Shown here: in pieces, positions 5,926-11,697 of the stretch
Position numbering within the stretch: position 1 is the stretch's first letter
How the letters are laid out: every line of letters begins with the position of its first letter
DNA from: an uncultured Oscillospiraceae bacterium
GTDB taxonomy: Bacteria > Bacillota > Clostridia > Oscillospirales > Acutalibacteraceae
Assembly (NCBI GenBank): GCA_900549055.1
Contig: URNB01000065.1
Span: 1 to 11,697, forward strand
Reading direction: 5' to 3'
DNA: 11,697 nt
Made by a program: the position numbers and the translations under genes
The notes under the pieces: generated by a model
Databases searched by the model: none
What the model was told of the DNA's origin: nothing
What the model saw: only the letters and a program-made list of their open reading frames with translations

Positions 5926-6831
5926 TTGCTTAAAATCGAACATCTATGTAAAAGCTACGGTGATAAAAAGGCGGTAAACGATTTAAGCTTTAAGGTCAAA
6001 AAGGGCGAATTCTTCGCATTTTTGGGCGTAAACGGTGCGGGAAAATCAACGACCATAAACATAATCTGCGGTCAGCTTTCAAAGGACAGCGGAACGGTGG
6101 AAATCTGCGGCAGGGATTCCGAGCGCGATTCGGATTTCATAAAGCGCGGCATAGGCGTTGTTTTTCAAAATTCCGTGCTGGATAAGGAGCTTTCGGTAAG
6201 GGATAATCTCGAAAGCCGCGCGGCGCTTTACGGAATAAGGGGCGCGGAGTTTAAGAAACGGCTTGCCCGGCTTTCGGCGCTTTTGGATTTTGAGGAGCTG
6301 CTGCGCCGCCCCGTGGGAAAGCTTTCGGGCGGGCAAAGGCGGCGTATAGATATTGCGCGCGCGCTGATTCACGACCCGAAAATACTTATTTTGGATGAGC
6401 CTACAACCGGGCTTGATCCGCAGACGCGGAATCTTTTGTGGAGGGTCATAGGCGAGCTGCGTAAAAATGAAGAGCTTACGGTATTTTTGACTACGCATTA
6501 TATGGAGGAGGCGGCGGACGCGGATTATGTTGTGATTTTGGATCACGGCGAAATAGCCGCCGAGGGAACTCCGCTGGCGCTTAAAAATACATATGCAGGT
6601 GATTTTATCACTGTTTACGGCGCTGATGAAGCCGAAATCAAAAGGCTCGGGCGGCCGTATGAGGCAATCCGCGACGCCTATAGGGTGACTGTACCTGACA
6701 CGGCGGCGGCTACCGAGCTTATAATGAAATATCCCGAAATTTTCAGGGATTATGAGGTGACAAAGGGAAAAATGGACGATGTATTCCTTGCGGTCACAGG
6801 TAAGGCTTTAACGGGAGGCGACGGAAAATGA
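5926..6831 (+). CDS. ABC-2 type exporter ATPase (DrrA/CcmA-like)
   Basis: With the TTG start the protein has 301 residues, normal for the DrrA/NodI/CcmA group of export ATPases. Motifs, numbered from this start, are Walker A GVNGAGKST (34-42), signature LSGGQRRR (133-140), Walker B ILILDE (153-158) with TTGLDP, and switch His191 in TTHYMEEA. All are intact. The C-terminal part after about residue 220 holds the usual export-ATPase extension ending in KMDDVFLAVTG, typical of DrrA-type proteins. The stop codon overlaps the next ATG (ATGA), so the ATPase and membrane subunit are translationally coupled and should form one complex. The cargo is unknown; relatives move drugs, antibiotics, lipids or polysaccharide. 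No regulator or resistance gene adjoins it. Confidence 0.93.
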   Translation: MLKIEHLCKSYGDKKAVNDLSFKVKKGEFFAFLGVNGAGKSTTINIICGQLSKDSGTVEICGRDSERDSDFIKRGIGVVFQNSVLDKELSVRDNLESRAALYGIRGAEFKKRLARLSALLDFEELLRRPVGKLSGGQRRRIDIARALIHDPKILILDEPTTGLDPQTRNLLWRVIGELRKNEELTVFLTTHYMEEAADADYVVILDHGEIAAEGTPLALKNTYAGDFITVYGADEAEIKRLGRPYEAIRDAYRVTVPDTAAATELIMKYPEIFRDYEVTKGKMDDVFLAVTGKALTGGDGK

Positions 6832-7730
6832 CGGGACTTACTTCGCTTGTGAAACGCAATACAAAGCTTTATTTCAAGGATAAGGGAATGTTTTTTTCCT
6901 CGCTTATCACGCCGATAATCCTACTTGTGCTTTATTCGACCTTTTTGAAAAAGGTATATGACGATTCCTTCCGTTCGGCGCTGATATCGGCGGGCGCGTC
7001 GGCTTCGGACGCAGTTATAAACGGCTGCGTCGGCGGGCAGTTGATTTCATCGCTGCTGGCAGTAAGCTGCGTAACCGTGTCGTTTTGCTCCAACCTTTTA
7101 ATGATCAAGGATAAAACAAGCGGCGCAAGGCACGACCTTACCGTGACTCCGGTGCGTTTCGGAACGCTGGGGCTCGGCTATTATCTTTCAACGCTTATAT
7201 CAACGATGATAATTACCGCAGCCGCGCTTTTTGCCTGCCTTTTATATCTGGGTGCGGCGGGCTGGTATTTATCTTTGTCGGATGTTCTGCTCATGGTGCT
7301 TGATGTATTTTTGCTGACGATGTTCGGAACGGCGCTTTCCTCATGCATTAACTTTTTTTTATCGACCGACGGGCAGGCATCTGCCGTGGGAACGATTGTA
7401 AGCGCGGGCTACGGCTTTATTTGCGGAGCTTATATGCCGATATCGAATTTCGGCACGGGGCTTCAAAAAGTGCTTTCGTTTTTGCCCGGAACATACGGAA
7501 CGAGTCTTTTGAGAAATCACGCAATGCGCGGAGTTTTTGCGGAAATGGCAGACAGCGGCTTCCCGCCTGAGGCGGTCGATGCAATTAAGCAAAGCGTAGA
7601 CTGCAGCGTGGACTTTTTCGGAAAAAGCGTGGGAATCGGCGGAATGTATATCATTCTTTGCGCCTCTGTAGCGCTGCTTATAGGAATATATATTCTTATT
7701 AATGTTATTGCGGGAAAGAAGTTCAGATAA
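6828..7730 (+). CDS. ABC-2 type exporter membrane subunit
   Basis: This 300-residue protein has the six-helix layout of ABC2_membrane permeases, with hydrophobic stretches near 22-40, 70-92, 116-142, 150-176, 183-205 and 270-295. The first cytoplasmic segment (residues 1-20, KRNTKLYFKDKGMFF) and the GFICGAYMPIS motif before the last loop are typical of the family. Between about 230 and 268 lies a polar extracellular loop. The 4-bp overlap with the ATPase gene indicates a dedicated two-component half-transporter pair. There is no clear intrinsic terminator right after the stop; the first hairpins downstream belong to the palindromic repeat at 7777-7838 and lack a T-run. Cargo unknown. Confidence 0.9.
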   Translation: MTGLTSLVKRNTKLYFKDKGMFFSSLITPIILLVLYSTFLKKVYDDSFRSALISAGASASDAVINGCVGGQLISSLLAVSCVTVSFCSNLLMIKDKTSGARHDLTVTPVRFGTLGLGYYLSTLISTMIITAAALFACLLYLGAAGWYLSLSDVLLMVLDVFLLTMFGTALSSCINFFLSTDGQASAVGTIVSAGYGFICGAYMPISNFGTGLQKVLSFLPGTYGTSLLRNHAMRGVFAEMADSGFPPEAVDAIKQSVDCSVDFFGKSVGIGGMYIILCASVALLIGIYILINVIAGKKFR

Positions 7731-7776
7731 CGGATTTCGGACGGCGGATATCGGATGTGCCTAAAGATGGCTTCTG

Positions 7777-7838
7777 TACAGACCAATGGCTCCCGGTGTT
7801 TAGGGAGCTGACGCCGTAAGGCGGCTGAGGGATTGTTA
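7777..7838. repeat. Second MITE-like palindromic repeat
   Basis: Two hairpins follow each other: GCTCCC-ggtgttta-GGGAGC (7789-7808) and CGCC-GTAA-GGCG (7812-7823). They are enclosed by AAT (7785-7787) and ATT (7832-7834) within imperfect ends (CCAATGG side and GGGATTG side). The stretch after the first hairpin, GGGAGCTGACGCCG, resembles GGGAGGTGACACGG in the element at 2421-2497 (11 of 14), so the two may be relatives. It has no coding capacity. I recall GGGAGC-type palindromes of this form in many gut Clostridia, unverified here. The exact ends are uncertain. Confidence 0.55.
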
Positions 7839-7851
7839 AATACAGGCTTAT

Positions 7852-7892
7852 GTGAAAATTTACATTTCACGCCGAAAATGCTACATTTCACG
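7852..7892. repeat. TACATTTCACG direct repeat with inverted partner
   Basis: TACATTTCACG occurs at 7861-7871 and again at 7882-7892, exactly 21 bp (two helical turns) apart. GTGAAA (7852-7857) pairs with TTTCAC (7865-7870) as an inverted repeat. The array lies 31 bp upstream of a TATAAT box and could be an operator for the short transcript that follows. No factor recognised. Confidence 0.5.
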
Positions 7893-7900
7893 AAAAAGCG

Positions 7901-7928
7901 GGTTCTTCGCACATTATTGGTATATAAT
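7901..7928 (+). promoter_or_regulatory. Possible promoter of the intergenic transcript
   Basis: TATAAT (7923-7928) matches consensus, but the -35 region 16 nt upstream (GGTTCT) is poor. If real it may need an activator at the TACATTTCACG repeats. It would start transcription near 7935, ahead of the foldable block. Confidence 0.35.
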
Positions 7929-7988
7929 TATGGCGTTGGCGTTAATGAGCTGCATTAAGTAAGCTGCGTGCTCCGCGGCTGAAGCGGA

Positions 7989-8159
7989 ATGCTGTCGTTA
8001 ATGCAACGGGAGGAACAAATTCGGCATTATGCCGAAGCTGTCGGCGGCGGTATATACGGCGTCTGTTCGGATGCGAAGGGCGTACCGCTGCCGATACTGA
8101 ATTTAATAAGGGTAACGGCTGAGCATACATCCGTCATTGCAAAGCCGTCCTGCCCGTAA
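7989..8159 (+). CDS. Possible small protein of 56 residues, unrecognised
   Basis: An ATG frame of 56 residues contains REEQIRHYAEAVGGG, IYGVCSDAKGVPLPILNL and a tail rich in small residues. It has no signal peptide, membrane segment or motif I recognise. No ribosome site precedes ATG 7989; a GGGAGG at 8008-8013 lies inside the frame. An in-frame TGA sits 9 bases upstream. It could be a real small gene, a fragment of a decayed gene, or a chance frame across a structured RNA. Its codon choice is not obviously unlike neighbouring genes. Confidence 0.25.
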   Translation: MLSLMQREEQIRHYAEAVGGGIYGVCSDAKGVPLPILNLIRVTAEHTSVIAKPSCP

Positions 8160-8175
8160 CATAAACTGCGGCTTT

Positions 8176-8211
8176 AAAAAAGACTTACCCTACCGAGGAT
8201 AAGTCTTTTTT
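8176..8211. terminator. Strong bidirectional terminator
   Basis: AAAAAAGACTTA (8176-8187) pairs perfectly with TAAGTCTTTTTT (8200-8211). Inside, CCT/AGG extends the stem around an ACCG loop. It ends the metallophosphoesterase operon (-), starting 5 bases after its stop, and any plus-strand transcript from the intergenic block. Confidence 0.93.
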
Positions 8212-8215
8212 ATTT

Positions 8216-9406
8216 TTATTCACATTTATACGGCATTTCGGCATCGTCTCCGGGGCCTATATTGAATTTATGACAAACCTCTGTGCCTGCAGAGATTATA
8301 TCAATGCAGGTTTCGGTTTCGTCGCCCTCGCGGCGGTTATTGAGAATTTTCCATTTCACGGACGCGTCGCTTCCGCCTTCACCCTCGCCGCCGCGCATAT
8401 TCTCGCAGCCTGTTGCGACCTGCCAGAGGTTAATATCCTCGCTGTAAAGTATCGCTTCGGAATGCTGATGCCCGAAGGAATAAAACAGTATTTTCCCGCT
8501 TATGCTTTCGGGGAAATCGGCGTTTACGGTTATTTCCTCACCGTTTATATCGGTGTATGAAAAGCTGTAGGAGGAGCGGCTTTGGAATGCCCTTATAATT
8601 TCGCGGAGCGTCTCGCCGCCGAGCATTCTGTTGCTGTTCACGGCGGAATCGATACCCATGTGAGAGATAAAAATGTAATTGTAATCGGCGGGTGCGGTCA
8701 TTGCGCGGTTTACAAGCCAGTCGAGCTGCTGATCGGTATAGCATATGCGCTTCAATCGCATTTCTCCGTTTACAATGCCGTTTTCATCAAACGGGCGGCG
8801 GCAGTCCATAGTGTCGAGAATTATTATTCTTGTTCTTTTTTTCTTAAGATCATAATAATAATATTTCGAATATTCATAGCGGTCATCGTGAATCTCTCTG
8901 TTTGCTCCGGGGAACAAATCGGTGACTTTTTCCTTCCAGTCCTTATCGCTTATAATCCATTCCCTTTCGGCTGCGGGAATATTCGGATTCAAAAACTGGA
9001 AGGCGTTGTCGTCATGGTTTCCGAAGGCAATAAGCACCGGCTTTAAGCTGTTTTTAAGCGGAGCGACCGACCTGTGCAGATTGCTCAAAACATGCTCCTT
9101 GCCTTTTATGCAGTAGGCGTTCATAAGGTCGCCGCCGACGGCGATAAAGTCAATATTATCGTTTTTATTTGCTATGTTAACGGCGATTTCAAGGTGTTTT
9201 GCAATTTGATTTATGCGGTCGTTTACGGTATCCTCGGGTTCAAAAACCGTCAGCTTGCCGTTTTCATCCTTTAAAAGATATTCGTCGGCATGGGTGTCCG
9301 TTACGAAAATGTAGTTGACCTGCGTTTTCGGCAGGGCATCTGTTTTTTTGCTTATTTCTTCAAATCTTTGCTCTATAAGCTTATCGGCAATGCGGTGATC
9401 CTTCAT
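8216..9406 (-). CDS. Cytoplasmic calcineurin-like metallophosphoesterase
   Basis: This 396-residue protein carries the full binuclear metal site of the calcineurin-like phosphoesterase fold in order: D37-x-H39 (VTDTHAD), GGD93, GNHD (129-132), SH249MG and GH313QH315. It should hydrolyse phosphomonoesters or diesters with two metal ions; the substrate is not predictable. There is no signal peptide or membrane segment, so it is probably cytoplasmic, unlike many secreted relatives. Residues 140-245 form a long insertion with a YSKYYYYDLKKKRTRIIILD stretch, and about 100 residues follow the last motif. ATG 9406 has AAGGAGA 7 nt upstream. It starts 17 bp after the alpha-galactosidase stop and shares its operon and the terminator at 8176-8211, suggesting a linked role in sugar or phosphate metabolism, but this is inference. 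Confidence 0.88.
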   Translation of the reverse strand: MKDHRIADKLIEQRFEEISKKTDALPKTQVNYIFVTDTHADEYLLKDENGKLTVFEPEDTVNDRINQIAKHLEIAVNIANKNDNIDFIAVGGDLMNAYCIKGKEHVLSNLHRSVAPLKNSLKPVLIAFGNHDDNAFQFLNPNIPAAEREWIISDKDWKEKVTDLFPGANREIHDDRYEYSKYYYYDLKKKRTRIIILDTMDCRRPFDENGIVNGEMRLKRICYTDQQLDWLVNRAMTAPADYNYIFISHMGIDSAVNSNRMLGGETLREIIRAFQSRSSYSFSYTDINGEEITVNADFPESISGKILFYSFGHQHSEAILYSEDINLWQVATGCENMRGGEGEGGSDASVKWKILNNRREGDETETCIDIISAGTEVCHKFNIGPGDDAEMPYKCE

Positions 9407-9423
9407 TTTAAATTCTCCTTATG

Positions 9424-11604
9424 CTATTCTGCGTTCAGTTCAAAAATCACGGTGCTGTAGTCGGTCAAATCCTCGGCTATAGGCAGTCCCGCGTTCATAA
9501 GGCTGCTGCCGTGCAGCCGAAGCATATTGGGCGACACGGTGTATACGGCATCGGGGTCAAGGCCCTTAAGCCTTATGTATTGCCCGCCGGTGTTCGGCGT
9601 GGTGCGCTGAACGGCGAATACCGCAAGCGCCTGTTTTCTGTCGGCGGATACAAGCTCCCAGCAGCAGTAATCGCTTTCAAACGGGCTTATTATTCTGTAA
9701 AAGCTGCCGTCGTAAATCAGCGGCTCTGTTTTTTTGTGCAGCCTTATCTGCTCGCTGATTTGCGCAAGCTCGGATGATGAAAGCTTTGAGGTGTCGAATT
9801 CATAGCCGAAATTGCATATCTGCGCTATATCTCCGCGGGTCTTAAACGGGGTAATTCTGCCCGTTTGATGATTCGGACAGGCGGAAACATGAGCCGTCAT
9901 TGAAGCGGGCGGGTAGACAAGGCTTGTGCCGTATTGAATTTTGAGCCTTTCTATCGCGTCGGTGTCGTCGCTCGTCCATATCTGCGGCATATAGTAAAGG
10001 ATTCCGAAATCAAATCTGCCGCCGCCTCCGGCGCAGCCTTCAAACAAAACGCCGGGATAATTTTCGGTGAGCCGCTTCATAAGACTGTAAACACCGAGAA
10101 TATAACGGTGGGTATGTTCTCCCTGCGCTTCGGCAGGCAGGGACGCAGAGCCGTTGTCCGTAATATTTCTGTTCATGTCCCATTTAACATAGGAAATATC
10201 ATATTTTGACAGCATGGCGGAAATCTGGTTGTATATGCAGTCAACCACCTCGCTGCGCGCCATATCCAGCACTAACTGATTGCGGCTTTCAACGGGAGCG
10301 CGGCCGGGAGAATGGATGCACCAGTCGGGATGCTCGCGGTAAAGGCGGCTGTTTTCCGAAATCATTTCCGGCTCAAACCATATTCCGAACTTCATGCCGT
10401 TTCTTTTGCAGATATCGATAATTCCGTGCAGACCGTTCGGGAATTTGGTTTCATCCGTATACCAGTCCCCGAGGGAAGAATTATCGCTTTCCCTGCAGCC
10501 AAACCAGCCGTCGTCCAAAACGAAGGTATCGATTCCCAGTCCCTTGCAGCTGTTTATGAGCCTTTCAATGCGTTCCTCGGTTATGTCGAAATACATTGCT
10601 TCCCAGCTGTTTATAATGATCGGGTGCTTTATACTTTTATCGGCGGAGACTCCCAAATGCCTGCGGCACATATCGTGGAAGCGGCGGGACATACCTCCGA
10701 GCCCGTTTTTGCTGTAGACAGATATCGCCTGAGGCGTCGCAAAGCTTTCTCCCAGCGGTAAAAGGTAGGTGAAGCCGTGCGGATTTATTCCTATCTGCAG
10801 GCGCGTTGAGGCAAACTGGTCCACCTCAGCCGAAATTCTGAAATTTCCGCTGTAAACAAGTGCAAAGCCGTATACCTCGCCGTTTTCTTCATCCGCTCCG
10901 GGTGATAGTAGCGCCGCAAACGGATTGTGCTGATGACCCGATGAGCCGCGGCGGCTTTCTACGGAGGTCGTGCCGTAATCAAGCGGTCTTCGGCTTATGT
11001 GGCGTTCTCTTGCCCATGCGCCGTGCAGGGTGAGCAGCTCGAAATTTTTCGATTCAAAATCTATCGAAAGGCTTTCCGCCGAGCAAAGCTTTAAGGGTCT
11101 GTCGGATACATTGGTTATTACCGTGTGCCGCGTGACGGCGTCCTCCGCTTCAAAGACCGAATAGAAAAGTGCGGCTTCAAAGCCTGTTACACTGTCGGAT
11201 AAAATGATTTTAAGGGTTTCGGCATTTTCGGCATTTCTGTCAAAATATGGAAGACCGGGAATCGAGGGCACGCCGCGGAATATCTCATGGCTTTTGTAAA
11301 GAAGCTCGTTTACGCGTCTGCCGCAGCTGTCCTCAACGCAGACCGCGGGACTTCTGAAATCACCGCGGCCGAAGGCAGGGTATTCCTGCGGAGCACTGTC
11401 CTTTGCGACGCTTACGCCGTTAAGAACGGTATCGGGCATATATTCGTGCTTTTTGAAAAGATTGAGGTAGTCGAAATTATCGCACGCAACCGCCGCACCG
11501 TAGTATTTATGGCAGAGAAGACCGTTATCGAGTATTTTTATGATGTAGCTCGAGCTTTCGGTACCAAGGAAGAAGGTATTGCTTTCGGCTGAAAATTTTA
11601 TCAT
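9424..11604 (-). CDS. GH36 alpha-galactosidase, intracellular
   Basis: This 726-residue protein matches the usual length of bacterial GH36 alpha-galactosidases (AgaA/RafA type), retaining enzymes that remove terminal alpha-1,6-galactose from melibiose, raffinose and stachyose. The N-terminal beta-sandwich (about 1-325) precedes the TIM barrel, which has INSWEAMYFDI (331-341), FVLDDGWFG (361-369), FGIWFEPEM, nucleophile Asp476 in KWDMNR, FEGCAGGGGRFD, and acid/base Asp546 in TSDDTDAIER. The 70-residue spacing between them agrees with that in the Geobacillus enzyme as I recall it. There is no signal peptide, so it acts on imported sugars, but no sugar transporter is in the window. It is the first gene of the operon with the metallophosphoesterase. 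The ATG lies 24 bp from the palindromic repeat and has only a weak Shine-Dalgarno. Confidence 0.95.
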   Translation of the reverse strand: MIKFSAESNTFFLGTESSSYIIKILDNGLLCHKYYGAAVACDNFDYLNLFKKHEYMPDTVLNGVSVAKDSAPQEYPAFGRGDFRSPAVCVEDSCGRRVNELLYKSHEIFRGVPSIPGLPYFDRNAENAETLKIILSDSVTGFEAALFYSVFEAEDAVTRHTVITNVSDRPLKLCSAESLSIDFESKNFELLTLHGAWARERHISRRPLDYGTTSVESRRGSSGHQHNPFAALLSPGADEENGEVYGFALVYSGNFRISAEVDQFASTRLQIGINPHGFTYLLPLGESFATPQAISVYSKNGLGGMSRRFHDMCRRHLGVSADKSIKHPIIINSWEAMYFDITEERIERLINSCKGLGIDTFVLDDGWFGCRESDNSSLGDWYTDETKFPNGLHGIIDICKRNGMKFGIWFEPEMISENSRLYREHPDWCIHSPGRAPVESRNQLVLDMARSEVVDCIYNQISAMLSKYDISYVKWDMNRNITDNGSASLPAEAQGEHTHRYILGVYSLMKRLTENYPGVLFEGCAGGGGRFDFGILYYMPQIWTSDDTDAIERLKIQYGTSLVYPPASMTAHVSACPNHQTGRITPFKTRGDIAQICNFGYEFDTSKLSSSELAQISEQIRLHKKTEPLIYDGSFYRIISPFESDYCCWELVSADRKQALAVFAVQRTTPNTGGQYIRLKGLDPDAVYTVSPNMLRLHGSSLMNAGLPIAEDLTDYSTVIFELNAE

Positions 11605-11628
11605 GACGGGACTCGCTTTCTGTTTTTT

Positions 11629-11697
11629 TATTTAATGCCTGATGAACAATTCAAAAGTACCTTAACCCGAGCATGTCGGTGTAAACTTTTGAATTGT
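11629..11697 (-). repeat. Palindromic dispersed repeat, right copy
   Basis: This is the reverse-complement partner of 17-85, with four differences in 69. The 13-bp arms (11646-11658 and 11685-11697) are perfect inverted repeats around CCGA-CATGC-TCGG on the minus strand. The window stops exactly at the end of the outer arm. It lies directly upstream of the alpha-galactosidase gene and points towards it, just as the left copy points towards the peptidase gene. On the minus strand, TTTTGA and TAAATA in the conserved tail could form a weak promoter with a 16-nt spacer, so the repeat may supply transcription signals. Confidence 0.85.

Larger units (their letters stand above)
7952..8211 (+). ncRNA. 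Candidate structured RNA ending at a terminator
   Basis: Read as plus-strand RNA, this stretch holds successive stems. GCATTAA (7952-7958) pairs with TTAATGC (7998-8004) and encloses CCGC/GCGG. A perfect 8-bp hairpin TTCGGCAT-T-ATGCCGAA lies at 8020-8036. A 12-bp stem, 8041-8052 with 8083-8094, has one G-U pair and an inner GCGUC/GAUGC hairpin. ACGGCT (8115-8120) pairs with AGCCGU (8143-8148), flanked by GGG/CCC. An intrinsic terminator closes it, and a TATAAT box precedes it. It matches no RNA family I know: not tmRNA, RNase P, SRP or a T-box. The same bases also carry a 56-codon frame, so a coding gene is the competing reading. Confidence 0.4.

Noticed and set aside
6079..6546. Minus-strand 155-residue open frame
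   Set aside because: It is antisense to the exporter ATPase, whose Walker and signature motifs are intact; basic, low-motif translation typical of a shadow frame.
7942..8130. Minus-strand 62-residue open frame in the intergenic block
   Set aside because: Its arginine-rich translation has no domain, no ribosome site and no promoter, and it opposes the likely transcript direction.
8582..9046. Plus-strand 154-residue open frame
   Set aside because: It is antisense to the metallophosphoesterase, which carries a complete set of catalytic motifs.
1..11697. Circular element or composite transposon suggested by terminal repeats
   Set aside because: The end repeats are inverted, not direct, so they do not close a circle. 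No transposase, integrase or replication gene lies between them, and the genes are housekeeping-like.
1..11697. CRISPR array, tRNA or rRNA genes
   Set aside because: No regularly spaced direct repeats and no recognisable tRNA or rRNA sequence were seen on either strand by reading.

Overview
The window looks like chromosomal DNA from a gut-type clostridium (Bacillota, Clostridia; Oscillospiraceae/Ruminococcaceae-like). This rests on the mix of genes, strong Shine-Dalgarno sites, near-consensus sigma-A promoters, several TTG/GTG starts, and short palindromic intergenic repeats of the kind I associate with these genomes. The genus is an inference. It may be a complete assembly contig, because both ends run into copies of the same palindromic repeat, where assemblers often break.

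Layout. Bases 17-85 and 11629-11697 are inverted copies (65 of 69 identical) of an internally palindromic repeat. Each lies upstream of a gene, in the same orientation relative to that gene. Next come a C39-like cysteine peptidase lipoprotein (147-848, +), a bidirectional terminator, and a minus-strand polar amino acid ABC importer: binding lipoprotein, then permease, then ATPase (3308 down to 895). A 77-bp MITE-like palindrome sits between the binding protein and the permease. The importer has a perfect TTGACA-17-TATAAT promoter. A divergent MATE exporter (3558-4946, +) shares an AT-rich control region with repeated TGCAT/ATGCA motifs.

From 4950 to 5232 there is a decayed C-terminal remnant of a DUF2075 (Schlafen group 3-like) helicase with two in-frame stops. 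An Hsp20 chaperone (5734-5282, -) and a two-gene ABC-2 exporter (5926-7730, +) diverge from promoters whose -35 boxes touch. The 485-bp stretch after the exporter holds a second MITE-like palindrome, an 11-bp direct repeat at 21-bp spacing, and a highly foldable block ending in a strong terminator. That block could be a structured small RNA or a 56-codon gene. The window ends with a minus-strand operon: intracellular GH36 alpha-galactosidase (11604-9424) followed 17 bp later by a cytoplasmic metallophosphoesterase (9406-8216).

The genes fit ordinary nutrient uptake, export, proteostasis and oligosaccharide use. I see no defence system, CRISPR array, phage or complete transposon. The parts most worth a second look are the repeats, the helicase remnant and the structured block at 7952-8211.
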